From NCBI RefSeq assembly GCF_016902535.1, contig NZ_JACSNY010000003.1, positions 62,001 through 126,000 on the forward strand: a stretch of 64,000 bases of DNA. The letters run 5' to 3'. Made by a program: the position numbers and the translations under genes. This document shows positions 26,501 through 34,322 of the stretch, piece by piece (position 1 is the stretch's first letter; each line of letters starts with the position of its first letter). The DNA comes from Anaerotignum lactatifermentans (GTDB taxonomy: Bacteria > Bacillota > Clostridia > Lachnospirales > Anaerotignaceae). The notes beneath the pieces were generated by a model. The model made no database searches, had not been told where the DNA came from, and was given only the letters and a program-made list of their open reading frames with translations.

Positions 26501-27068
26501 GGGCGCCGGGAACCTGCTGGGAGCGGAGCAGCACGGACATATGGAGTCTGTGGGCTACGACATGTACTGCCGTCTGCTGGAGGAGGAAGTCCAGCAGTTA
26601 AAGGGCGAGGAAAAGGCGGAATACTTCGAGACCAGCATCGACCTGAATATCAGCGCTTACCTGCCGGATTTCTACGTCCGCAATCAGGAGCAGCGCATGG
26701 AACTGTACAAGAAGATTGCCGCCATCCAGACCCAGGAGGAATACTACGATATGCAGGAGGAACTGGAGGATCGCTACGGCGATCTGCCTAAGAGCGCCCA
26801 GACACTGTTGGAAATGGTGCTCTTAAAGGCGCGGGCGCATACGCTGGGCATTACTTCTATCAGTCAGAAGGGCGCCAATATTCTGATAGAATTCCGGCCG
26901 GACGCGCCGCTGGACCCGGAGAGACTGACAAAGCTGCTGGCGGAAAGCAGGGGCAGATACCTCTTTACGGCGGGAGCATCTCCTTATTTGACCATACGGG
27001 TGAAGAAAGGCGAGGAGAATCAGACGCTGGATTATATTAAATCTTTATTAAATGGGATAAAGGAATAG
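23565..27068 (+). CDS. mfd: transcription-repair coupling factor
   Basis: 1167 residues, normal Mfd length. UvrB-like N-terminal module, RNA-polymerase interaction region around residues 500-570 (IGDYVVHDNHGIGVFRG), then the RecG-like translocase: Walker A GDVGYGKTE near residue 654, the DEEQ box near 755, motif III LSATPIPRT and motif VI QLRGRVGRS. The TRCF C-terminal domain completes it. It displaces stalled RNA polymerase and recruits UvrA. Translationally coupled to pth. Confidence 0.96.
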   Translation: MKALTEPLLELESYRHLLENIDKKHTPVFVSGVIDVQKSHLIYGLRAHTKRPVVVLTHSEVRAKEIWEDLRFFTKEGAFYPARDILFYSADVHSMEMNRQRFLTLERLMDGNCPLLVASMEAFMDRFVPKEVFASFVLTLKTGDQVDLEELMKKLVFMGYERTELVESPGQFALRGGILDLYSLTAEEAVRIEFWDDEIDSIRSMDAQSQRSVEKLEETRIFPMRELVYDEERGQQAAAKMEKEYEKFLKKLEKNGDEEAAERLREVMGEQIEALKAGGRFDGAGSVLPFFYEDSVSLFSYLPEDAILCFDEPQRLAEHMKTIEEEYQESMKGRIAQGFLLPSQSEMLWDYTALLRQAEDFAQVLLAGLSQRTPGFTPIEQVNFVVRSTPSFQKRADLFCEELMELRREKFRTLVLAGSPTRAQRIAAELTEREVPAVYVENLEQEIPKGAVWVTKGSLSKGFRYEYIQLAIFSDSEVFGKQTEKRRKKRRQSGEAIRSFSDLHIGDYVVHDNHGIGVFRGLEKISVEGVQKDYMKISYRDGGNLFVPVSQMDMIQKYIGSGGGTPKLNKLGGQDWLKAKAKARTAVKILAEDLVALYAKRAAAQGHVYGADTLWQREFEEAFPYDETDDQLNAIEDVKKDMESGKVMDRLICGDVGYGKTEVAIRAAFKAVQEGKQVAYLVPTTILAQQHYNTFVQRMAGYPVKIELLSRFRTPKQQKESLAALEKGFSDIVIGTHRILSKDVKFKDLGLVIVDEEQRFGVAHKEKLKRLRENVDVLTLSATPIPRTLHMSLAGIRDMSILEEPPQERRPVQTYVMENNPEFIREAIHRELARGGQVYYLYNRVEHISEEALRVQRLAPEANVAYAHGQMSERELERIMGDFLEGEIDVLVCTTIIETGLDISNVNTIIIQDADRMGLSQLYQLRGRVGRSNRSSYAYLMYKRDKMLKETAEKRLQTIREFTEFGAGFKVAMRDLEIRGAGNLLGAEQHGHMESVGYDMYCRLLEEEVQQLKGEEKAEYFETSIDLNISAYLPDFYVRNQEQRMELYKKIAAIQTQEEYYDMQEELEDRYGDLPKSAQTLLEMVLLKARAHTLGITSISQKGANILIEFRPDAPLDPERLTKLLAESRGRYLFTAGASPYLTIRVKKGEENQTLDYIKSLLNGIKE

Positions 27069-27138
27069 TTTTTTCTCAAAAAAGCGTGTATAATACAAGT
27101 ACCGTTTTTCGGTTTTGTATTAGAAAAGAGTGGTGGCT

Positions 27139-28110
27139 ATGAGAAAGAAAACAGGGCTGTTTCTTCTGAGTTTTTTGATTTGTGCATGCCTTTTTGCCGG
27201 CTGCGGCAGCGGCTTTTCCGATGAGGTGATCGCCAGAATCGACGACCGGGAGATTATGAAATCTGAATATATGGTTTATCTTTATACAACGACACAGAGC
27301 TTTGTTTCCACTGCCGGCAACGATGTCTGGGAAATGGACTTTGACGGGCAGACCGGGGAAGAACTGGTGCAGGAGCGCGCCTTGAGCACCATGCAGAGCG
27401 TGATCGCGGCGGAGAGCTTCGCGGCGGAGAACAATATTTCTCTTACGGAGGAGCAGATCCAGGAGGCCCACACGGCGGCGGAGGACTTCTGGAACAATCT
27501 GACGGAGGAGGACCGGGAGAAGATGGGCATTGACGAAAAAAGCCTGGATTCTCTCATGGAGGAGTCCTACCTCTACTCTGTGGTCAGCGAGAAACTGGCG
27601 GCGGAGTGCGCTGTCAGCGAGGAAGAGACCCAGTCGTATTATGAGGAAAATAAGGGGGAAATCCAGGACGCCTATACACTGTATACGGTAGATTCCATTA
27701 TGGTGCAGGATGAGGAAACCGCTAAAGAGGTGGCTCAGAAAGCACAAAGCGGCGAGGATTTTTCGGAACTGTTCGCGGCCTATGATGTGGATGAGACCGC
27801 TAAGGAAAGCGAAGAAGGCGGGCAGATGACCCTGTATAAAAGCTATATGAACAATACCTTTGGCATAGAGGAGGATCTTGGTCTGGGCCAGATCACAGAC
27901 CCGCTGGAGGTCAGCGGCAGCTATTTTATCCTGAAGGTGGAGGAGATTTCTGTGCCCACAGAGGCGGATGTAAAGACACTGGCGGAGGAAACTTACCGTT
28001 CCCAGGTGCAGCAGGCCTATGTGGAAAACAGAATGTCGGAAATGACAAAAAATCAGAAAGTGGAAAAAGTGGCGGAAGTATGGGAAAATATGGATACTTT
28101 CCACCAGTAA
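27139..28110 (+). CDS. lipoprotein foldase, PrsA/SurA-type peptidyl-prolyl isomerase
   Basis: 323-residue predicted lipoprotein: basic start, hydrophobic core, lipobox LFAGC (Cys21). SurA-like N-terminal helices (FSDEVIARIDDREIMKSEYMVY) and a parvulin-like central part (about 170-260: VDSIMVQDEETAKEVAQKAQSGEDFSELF), though the catalytic pattern is degenerate, so chaperone rather than isomerase activity is possible. Located right after mfd as in many Clostridia. A TATAAT box at 27089-27094 may give it a promoter, although the -35 region is poor. It probably helps fold exported proteins outside the membrane. Confidence 0.8.
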   Translation: MRKKTGLFLLSFLICACLFAGCGSGFSDEVIARIDDREIMKSEYMVYLYTTTQSFVSTAGNDVWEMDFDGQTGEELVQERALSTMQSVIAAESFAAENNISLTEEQIQEAHTAAEDFWNNLTEEDREKMGIDEKSLDSLMEESYLYSVVSEKLAAECAVSEEETQSYYEENKGEIQDAYTLYTVDSIMVQDEETAKEVAQKAQSGEDFSELFAAYDVDETAKESEEGGQMTLYKSYMNNTFGIEEDLGLGQITDPLEVSGSYFILKVEEISVPTEADVKTLAEETYRSQVQQAYVENRMSEMTKNQKVEKVAEVWENMDTFHQ

Positions 28111-28156
28111 GCCTGTGGGCATAAAGAGTTCCGCAAGGGGACATTTTCAAAAAAAT

Positions 28157-28196
28157 ATGGCTGGGATTCCTGCGGCGGCGGGGTTCCGGCCATTTT
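28157..28196 (+). terminator. terminator after the PrsA-like gene
   Basis: ATGGCTGG / CCGGCCAT stem (one G-U pair) with an inner GGA/TCC element and a TTTTG tail. Confidence 0.65.
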
Positions 28197-28238
28197 GTCT
28201 GAAGGGAGGCTGTTTTCCCGGGAAGGATGCCGCCATGC

Positions 28239-28267
28239 TTGAAAATATGCGCCAAATAAGGTATGAT
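28239..28267 (+). promoter_or_regulatory. promoter of the flavodoxin/ferredoxin gene
   Basis: TTGAAA, 17 bases, TATGAT, 60 bases before the start codon. Confidence 0.6.
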
Positions 28268-28326
28268 GAACTGGAGAGAAAAAAGAGAACGGCAGCGCCG
28301 GAAAGACAGAGAAAGGGGATAGACGG

Positions 28327-29142
28327 ATGGAATTGAAAAAGGTATGGGCAATGTATTTCAGCCCTACGGGAGGCACCGAGAAAGCGGTGACTACAACAGC
28401 CAAGGCGGTAGCGGAACAGCTGGGACTGCCTTATGAGGTATATGATTTTACACTGCCGCAGGTAAGAGAGAAAGAGAAAGCCTTTGCGCAGACGGATCTG
28501 GTATTCCTGGGAACCCCGGTGATCGCGGGACGTGTGCCCAATGTTTTGCTGCCCTATCTGAAGACCATTGTGGGCGGCGGCGCTTATGGCGTGCCTGTGG
28601 TATCCTTCGGCAACCGGAATTTCGATGATGCCCTCATTGAACTGCGCAATATCATGGAAGAGGATGGGTTCCGCACCATGGCCGGCGGCGCTTTTGTCAG
28701 CGAGCATTCCTTCTCCAGAAAGCTGTCGGCGGGACGTCCCGATGCGGCGGATTATGAAAAAATGCACGCCTTTGCCGATGCCATTGTAAAAAAGATCCAG
28801 AGCGGCTGGGAATATACGGCTCCCGCTTATGTGAAGGGCGAAGACCCCATCCGTCCATATTTCACGCCCAGAGACCGGTACGGCAATCCGATTGATATCC
28901 GGAAGGTAAAACCCAAAACAAGCGATGCCTGCTGTGGATGTGGTCTCTGCGCGCAGGTTTGTCCTATGGGCTCCATTGACCCGACGGATTTTGAATGTAA
29001 GAGAATCTGTATTAAGTGCTGTGCCTGCATCAAGAAATGTCCCACAGGGGCGAAATATTTTGACGACCCTGGTTATATCTACCACAAAGAAGAACTGGAG
29101 GAGATGTACGAGGGCCGTTCCGAACCGGAATTCTTCGTATAA
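28327..29142 (+). CDS. EFR1-family flavodoxin-ferredoxin fusion protein
   Basis: 271 residues. The N-terminal half is flavodoxin-like: MYFSPTGGTEKAV is the FMN-phosphate loop and LVFLGTPVIAGRVPN a flavin-side strand. The C-terminal half binds two [4Fe-4S] clusters: CCGCGLCAQVCP and CIKCCACIKKCP. Such EFR1-type proteins are presumed electron carriers in anaerobes; the partner is unknown. Monocistronic, with its own promoter and, about 100 bases on, a terminator. Confidence 0.85.
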   Translation: MELKKVWAMYFSPTGGTEKAVTTTAKAVAEQLGLPYEVYDFTLPQVREKEKAFAQTDLVFLGTPVIAGRVPNVLLPYLKTIVGGGAYGVPVVSFGNRNFDDALIELRNIMEEDGFRTMAGGAFVSEHSFSRKLSAGRPDAADYEKMHAFADAIVKKIQSGWEYTAPAYVKGEDPIRPYFTPRDRYGNPIDIRKVKPKTSDACCGCGLCAQVCPMGSIDPTDFECKRICIKCCACIKKCPTGAKYFDDPGYIYHKEELEEMYEGRSEPEFFV

Positions 29143-29245
29143 TATGCAAAAAAAGTTTTTGTTCCGTGGAAATTGAGGGGTGATTTTTCCACCAAAACTG
29201 GCGGAAAGTACCCTATTCTGGAAAAAATAAATAAGGAAAAATGCG

Positions 29246-29283
29246 AAAGATGGCGTTTTCTCAGGGAATACGCCATCTTTTTA
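29246..29283 (+). terminator. terminator after the EFR1 gene
   Basis: AAAGATGGCGT / ACGCCATCTTT perfect 11-bp stem, T5 tail. Confidence 0.8.
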
Positions 29284-29397
29284 TATGGGGGGAAACTATA
29301 TTAAAAAATTTTAACTTTTATTCAATTCGGATTTAGCATAGGGCGCATATACTAATCGTGTATTTTACATGGATTTTACATATGCGAGGTGAAGTTT

Positions 29398-30078
29398 ATG
29401 AAAGAAACATGGCGGGCCGAAATGAAGTACACCATTCCAGCGGCAGAAAGCAGAATGCTGTCCGCACGGTTATCGGTTTTCATGGACCGGGACGCCAACG
29501 GCGGGGAAAACGGATACGCTGTCCGGTCTTTGTATTTCGATAATTTTTACAACAAAGTCCTGCGGGAAAAGCTGGACGGTATCGGTATCCGGGATAAATA
29601 CCGTATCCGCTGCTATGACAATGATTTTTCCTTTTTGCGGCTGGAGAAGAAAAGCAAGAAATACGACAGAGGCCACAAAACACAGTGCGTGGTGACAAAA
29701 GAGGAAGTCCTGCGGATTCTGGATGGGGACATTGACTGGATGTCTCAGGATGAAAGGCCGCTGGTGCGGGAACTGTTTCTGCGGATGCGGCTGGAATTTT
29801 TCCGGCCACAGAATGTTGTGGAATACGACCGGGAGGCCTTTACCTATGGGCCGGGGAATGTGCGGATTACCTTTGACCGGAATATCCGGGGCTGCGGCAA
29901 TCCCAGACAGTTTTTCCAGAAAGACCTGCCTTCCGTTCCCGCTTTAAATTATGGGCTGACGGTGATGGAGGTCAAGTATGACGAGTATCTGCCGGATGTG
30001 GTGAACCGTACCGTTTTGACGGTGCGGAAAAAGGAGCAGGCCTTTTCCAAGTACGCGGCCTGTCGTCTGGCGGAATAA
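29398..30078 (+). CDS. VTC-domain (polyphosphate polymerase-type) protein
   Basis: 226-residue cytosolic protein of the VTC family, a tunnel-fold domain that in yeast Vtc4 polymerises polyphosphate from ATP. Seen here: conserved basic/acidic strands ETWRAEMKYTIP, YAVRSLYFDN, KYRIRCYDND, RLEKKSKKYDRGHK, RITFDRNIRG and VMEVKYDEYLPD, consistent with a metal- and phosphate-binding tunnel. It lacks SPX and membrane domains, typical of bacterial versions. The ATG at 29398 follows GAGGTG by seven bases. First gene of a three-gene operon (DUF4956, CotH); a TATACT box lies at 29348-29353 but the -35 is weak. Activity is inferred from the family. Confidence 0.82.
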   Translation: MKETWRAEMKYTIPAAESRMLSARLSVFMDRDANGGENGYAVRSLYFDNFYNKVLREKLDGIGIRDKYRIRCYDNDFSFLRLEKKSKKYDRGHKTQCVVTKEEVLRILDGDIDWMSQDERPLVRELFLRMRLEFFRPQNVVEYDREAFTYGPGNVRITFDRNIRGCGNPRQFFQKDLPSVPALNYGLTVMEVKYDEYLPDVVNRTVLTVRKKEQAFSKYAACRLAE

Positions 30079-30115
30079 CGACGAGAGAATCTAAGAACAG
30101 GAGTGAGAAAACTTT

Positions 30116-30793
30116 ATGACGACGTTTCAGGATATTTTTAAAAGCAGTTATTTGGACAGCTTCAGCAGTTTTTCTTTGGTAGACACGCTGCTGGCGCTGG
30201 CGGCGGCCTTTCTGATTGGGCTGTTTATCTATTTTGTCTACCGGAAAACATACAGCGGTGTACTGTACAGCCGCAGTTTTAATGTTTCTTTGATTGCTAT
30301 TTTGATGGTGACCTCTCTGGTAATCCAGGGCGTAACTTCCAACGTAGTGCTGTCTCTGGGTATGGTGGGCGCGCTGTCCATCGTCCGTTTCCGTACAGCC
30401 GTGAAAGACCCTATGGATCTGGTATTTTTGTTCTGGGCCATCGGGGAAGGCATCCTCTGCGGCGCGTCTTTGCTGCCGCTGGCTATTCTGGGTTGTCCTA
30501 TCATCGGTATTTTCCTGCTGGTATTCGCCAATCGTCAGCAGGCGGAAAGCCCTTATCTTCTGATTGTGCATCTGGCAGAAGGCGGCATGGAGAGCCAGAT
30601 TGAGGGGATTCTGGCCAAACAGGTAAAACGCATGGCCCTCAAATCCAAAACCGTTACCGGCGGCCAGGGCAAGGAACTGATTTATGAAATCTGCCCCAGC
30701 ACCACAGACAGCGGCTTTGTGGATGACATTAGCCGGATGCAGGGGGTAGAAAGCGCGGTTATGGTAAGCTATGACGGCAATTACGCGGCATAA
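30116..30793 (+). CDS. DUF4956 membrane protein
   Basis: 225 residues. Four hydrophobic segments in residues 20-140 (LLALAAAFLIGLFIYFVY; VSLIAILMVTSLVIQGV; then two around GMVGALSIVRFRTAVKDPMDLVFLFWAIGEG) match DUF4956, whose SIVRFR-T-x-x-K-D-P signature is conserved. The cytosolic C-terminal 80 residues are soluble. DUF4956 proteins are often coded next to VTC-domain and CotH-kinase genes, as here, suggesting one membrane complex; molecular role unknown. Gap of 37 bases after the VTC gene and 11 before CotH. Confidence 0.85.
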   Translation: MTTFQDIFKSSYLDSFSSFSLVDTLLALAAAFLIGLFIYFVYRKTYSGVLYSRSFNVSLIAILMVTSLVIQGVTSNVVLSLGMVGALSIVRFRTAVKDPMDLVFLFWAIGEGILCGASLLPLAILGCPIIGIFLLVFANRQQAESPYLLIVHLAEGGMESQIEGILAKQVKRMALKSKTVTGGQGKELIYEICPSTTDSGFVDDISRMQGVESAVMVSYDGNYAA

Positions 30794-30804
30794 GGGGTGA
30801 TGGT

Positions 30805-32925
30805 ATGAAAGACAGAAAGATATCCGGCGCCATTCTGTTTTCGGCTCTGGCGCTGATCCTGTTTTTTGTCCTGTCATTTGCTTTGGTACAGCATATTCAG
30901 CAGAAAGGGGATTCCTACGGGTATATGGAAAGGCTTTTTGGGGACAGCTCCGTCAATGAGATCGACATACAGATTTCCGAGGAGGACTGGGAGGATATGC
31001 TGGAAAATCCTTTGGAGGAAGAGTACCATGTGGCGGATGTGGTGATCAACGGGGAGACCGTTTCCAATGTGGCCATCCGTACCAAGGGGAACAACTCCCT
31101 GACCTCCGTAGCCAGCTCCGATTCCGATCGGTACAGCTTTAAAATCGACTTTGACTACTATAACGACGGGGAAAACTATTATGGCCTGAAAAAACTGAAT
31201 CTGAACAACAACTACGGCGATTCCAGCTATATGCGGGAATACATTTCCTATAAAATCATGGAGGCCATGGGAATTCCTGTGCCGGGCTGCAATTACGCCC
31301 ACATTACCATTAACGGCGAGGAGTGGGGCCTGTATCTGGCGGTAGAGGCCATTGATGAGGTATTCCTGGACCGGAATTTTGAGGACAGTACCGGCGATCT
31401 CTACAAGCCGGACGGCACCGGCGCCGATCTGGTGTACCGGGGCGACGATATTTCCGAGTATACGGGCCTGAATCTGAAAACAAATGAGGAGACCTCTGAC
31501 GGCTCCGCCATTCTGGCGCTGATGGAGGCGCTGGAGACGGGCGAAGGCCTGGAGGACGTGATGGATCTGGATGAGGTGCTGCGATATCTGGCGGCCAATG
31601 TGGCGCTGGCCAACTACGACAGCTATCTGGGCAGCACGACACATAATTACTATCTTTACGAGCAGGACGGCGTATTTACCATACTGCCCTGGGACTATAA
31701 CTACTCCTTCGGCGGCTTTGGCGGCGGAGAAGTGGATATTTATGATCCTACCAGCAACACTATGGGCGGCGGTCCCGGCGGCGATATGGAGCTGCCGGAA
31801 GGCATGGAGATACCCGATGGTTTCGGCGGCGATATGGAACTGCCGGAGGATATGGAACTGCCGGAGGGCATGGAGATGCCCGGCGGCTTTGGCGGCGATA
31901 TGGAACTGCCGGAGGATATGGAATTGCCGGAGGGGATGGAGAAGCCCGGCGGCTTTGGCGGCAGTAATGAAAAACCTCTCGTGACCACACTGCTGGCGCA
32001 GGAGGAACTGCTGGCGAAATATGAATCCTATCTTCTGGAGATTGCCGAGAATTATTTTACGGAAGAATATATGTCGGAACTGGTAGGAACCACGGCGGAA
32101 CGGATCGCGCCTTATGTGGAACAGGACGCGACGGCCTTCTTTACCTATGAGGAATTTCTGGAGGCCTCCTCCACAGACAGCCAGGACCCCAATTCTCTCG
32201 TTTATTTCGCTGTCAACATGGCGGACAGCATCCTGAACCAGCTTTCCGGCGGAGAACCGACCTTTAACAGCAGCAGCTTTGCTGTGGCTATGGGCGGCGG
32301 TCCCGGCGGCGGAAGAGACCGGGGGCAGGGGGAAGAAAACACGGCGCCGACACAGACGGAAGAAGGCGCGGCACCGACAGAAGGGGAAACGCCGGCAGAG
32401 GAGCCAACGGCTGACGGCGGCAGACAGGCGGCCTTTTCCAGAGAAGACGGCGGTGGGATGAAAATGGCCGGCGGTCAAAGAGGCGGAGGAAACGCGGCAC
32501 CAATGGATACCGCACAGGCGGAGGTGCCAATGGATGCCCAACCTTCCGAGAACCAGCCGGCAGCGGATGCCCAGCCTTCTGAGAACCAGCCAACAGAAGC
32601 GCCTGCTTCCGCTGAAACGACAGAAGAAGGTGCGGATGGAGACGCGGCACAGAACGATGGTATGGCCCAGAATAAAATGGGCGGCCGAGGCGGCTTCGGC
32701 GGTATGGTTGGCATGGAATTCGGCGGCAGCCGCGTTTCCCTGGAGGATGTGCTGCCGGTGATCCTGGTTTGCGGCGTGGTATTTGTGGGCGGCTTTGGCT
32801 ATCTGCTGTATTTCCGACGGAGAAAGAAAATCAAGCAGGTCTGGGGAGAAGGCCGGCAGGAGGAAACAGAAGCCCCAAAAGCGGATACAGATGAGGAGCA
32901 AAAGAAAAATGACGGCCTGTCTTGA
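30805..32925 (+). CDS. CotH-kinase-domain membrane protein with Gly/Met-rich repeats
   Basis: 706 residues. One N-terminal transmembrane helix (about 8-30), then an extracellular CotH-like kinase domain (about 50-310): RTKGNNSL, FKIDFDYY, YGLKKLNLNNNYGD, EEWGLYLAVEAID, DLYKPDG and LPWDYNYSFG are the family's nucleotide- and metal-binding elements. Residues 325-390 are tandem repeats of about 11-12 residues (G-D-M-E-L-P-E-[GD]-M-E). A helical segment, a Pro/Glu/Ala-rich linker with more Gly repeats, a second helix (about 650-672) and a basic cytosolic tail follow. Bacterial CotH phosphorylates spore-coat proteins; this tethered version may phosphorylate a surface protein or glycan. Last gene of the VTC-DUF4956-CotH operon. 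Confidence 0.85.
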   Translation: MKDRKISGAILFSALALILFFVLSFALVQHIQQKGDSYGYMERLFGDSSVNEIDIQISEEDWEDMLENPLEEEYHVADVVINGETVSNVAIRTKGNNSLTSVASSDSDRYSFKIDFDYYNDGENYYGLKKLNLNNNYGDSSYMREYISYKIMEAMGIPVPGCNYAHITINGEEWGLYLAVEAIDEVFLDRNFEDSTGDLYKPDGTGADLVYRGDDISEYTGLNLKTNEETSDGSAILALMEALETGEGLEDVMDLDEVLRYLAANVALANYDSYLGSTTHNYYLYEQDGVFTILPWDYNYSFGGFGGGEVDIYDPTSNTMGGGPGGDMELPEGMEIPDGFGGDMELPEDMELPEGMEMPGGFGGDMELPEDMELPEGMEKPGGFGGSNEKPLVTTLLAQEELLAKYESYLLEIAENYFTEEYMSELVGTTAERIAPYVEQDATAFFTYEEFLEASSTDSQDPNSLVYFAVNMADSILNQLSGGEPTFNSSSFAVAMGGGPGGGRDRGQGEENTAPTQTEEGAAPTEGETPAEEPTADGGRQAAFSREDGGGMKMAGGQRGGGNAAPMDTAQAEVPMDAQPSENQPAADAQPSENQPTEAPASAETTEEGADGDAAQNDGMAQNKMGGRGGFGGMVGMEFGGSRVSLEDVLPVILVCGVVFVGGFGYLLYFRRRKKIKQVWGEGRQEETEAPKADTDEEQKKNDGLS
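31768..31968 (+). repeat. tandem repeats inside the CotH gene
   Basis: Five to six in-frame repeats of about 33-36 bases coding for GGDMELPE[GD]ME[ILMK]P units. Between units the DNA is also nearly identical (GGCGGCGATATGGAACTGCC), so the copy number could vary by slippage. Confidence 0.7.
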
Positions 32926-32990
32926 CAAGGCTGCCACAAGAGGATTACTCTACTGTATAGAAGATTTTTTCATACAGAAGGGAAACGAAT

Positions 32991-34163
32991 ATGGAAACGA
33001 AAAAAAGATATTATGAAAACGCTTATGAGCAGGAGTTTACCTCCAAAGTTCTGGACTGCCGGGAAAAAGGCAAGGATTGGGCAGTGATTCTGGAGGAAAC
33101 GGCATTTTACCCCGAAGGCGGCGGACAGCCGGCGGATACGGGATATTTGAACGATGTGCGGGTGAAGGACGTCCGGGAGAAGGACGGCGAGATTCTGCAT
33201 ATCACGGAGGAGCCGCTGGAAATCGGGACAGTGGTGACGGGGAAAATCGACTGGAACCACCGTTTTGACCTGATGCAGAACCATTCCGGCGAGCATATTT
33301 TATCCGGCGTCATCTGCGGGAAGTATCATTGTGAGAATGTAGGATTCCATATGGGCAAGGACGCGGTACTCATTGATTTTAACGCCAAGATTCCGCCGGA
33401 GGATCTGCCGGGGCTGGAGGAGAAAGCCAACGAGGCCATCTGGCGGAACACACAGGTACTTTCCTATTACCCCACGCCGGAGGAGCTGGATGCTTTGGAG
33501 TACCGGAGCAAAAAGGCTCTTTCCGGGCAGGTACGTATTCTGGAAGTGCCCGGCTATGACCGCTGTGCCTGCTGCGGTACCCATGTGGCTTATGCCGGCG
33601 CGGTGGGTCAGGTGAAGATCCTTTCCGCCCAGAATTACAAAGGCGGCACCAGACTGGAGATTGTCAGCGGAATGCGGGCTTTGGCCGATTATCAGCTGAA
33701 GAACCGGAATGCGGCCCAGATTTCCGAGCTGCTTTCCGTACCGCCCAACGGCATCGCCAAGGCCGTTGCCAGTTTGAAGGAGGAACGGGACGCCCTGCGC
33801 CAGACTCTCCACAAAATGAAATGGGGGATGCTGCACCGCATGGCGGAGGATATCGGCATGGACGAAAAACAGGCCTTTTTCCTGCGGGATATGGAGGCCA
33901 AGGATCTGGTGCATTTCGCCGATATTGTGCTGGAAAAAACAGGCGGCACAGCGGCGGTATTTTCCAACGCGGGCACAGGCTATGCCTTTGTGCTCATGAG
34001 CCGGAAGGAGGATATGCGTCAGCTGGCGGCGGAACTGCGGGAGGCTGTCGGCGGAAAGGGCGGCGGCAAGCCGGAATCCGTACAGGGCAGAACAGAGGCA
34101 AAACCGGCCCAGTGGAAAAAGTTTCTGGAAGAAAAGGGATTTTCTTTCCGGGAAGCGGAATAA
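32991..34163 (+). CDS. alanyl-tRNA editing protein, AlaX-like with DHHA1 domain
   Basis: 390 residues; hydrolyses mischarged Ser- or Gly-tRNA(Ala) in trans. FYPEGGGQPADTG opens the editing fold; zinc ligands are His98 and His102 in HSGEH, and Cys194/Cys195 with His198 in CACCGTH. From about 290 a DHHA1-like domain (VFSNAGTGYAFVLMSR, VGGKGGGKPESVQG) follows, as in AlaX-L proteins and the C-terminus of AlaRS. Monocistronic, starting 65 bases after the CotH stop, with a terminator behind it. Confidence 0.88.
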   Translation: METKKRYYENAYEQEFTSKVLDCREKGKDWAVILEETAFYPEGGGQPADTGYLNDVRVKDVREKDGEILHITEEPLEIGTVVTGKIDWNHRFDLMQNHSGEHILSGVICGKYHCENVGFHMGKDAVLIDFNAKIPPEDLPGLEEKANEAIWRNTQVLSYYPTPEELDALEYRSKKALSGQVRILEVPGYDRCACCGTHVAYAGAVGQVKILSAQNYKGGTRLEIVSGMRALADYQLKNRNAAQISELLSVPPNGIAKAVASLKEERDALRQTLHKMKWGMLHRMAEDIGMDEKQAFFLRDMEAKDLVHFADIVLEKTGGTAAVFSNAGTGYAFVLMSRKEDMRQLAAELREAVGGKGGGKPESVQGRTEAKPAQWKKFLEEKGFSFREAE

Positions 34164-34176
34164 GAACAGAAAAACG

Positions 34177-34219
34177 GCAGGCGCCGGAGGAAATTTTCCT
34201 CCGGGGCTTGCTTTTTTTT
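34177..34219 (+). terminator. terminator after the AlaX-like gene
   Basis: Long stem GCAGGCGCCGGAGGAAA / TTTCCTCCGGGGCTTGC (few wobbles) with an eight-T tail. Confidence 0.85.
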
Positions 34220-34322
34220 GCGGGCGGGATACAATTTTATCATAGAATAAGAAAAACGTAAGAAATACCATAAAGATTTGTAAAATAGATTTGGTAAATA
34301 TTAGATGAAGGAGTGTTGGAGC

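Noticed and set aside
29348-29353. Full promoter for the VTC operon
   Set aside because: The TATACT box is good but no acceptable -35 at 16-18 bases is seen; kept only as a remark in the gene entry.
31768-31968. CRISPR-like short repeats
   Set aside because: Repeats are in-frame, contiguous coding repeats of the CotH gene without spacers.
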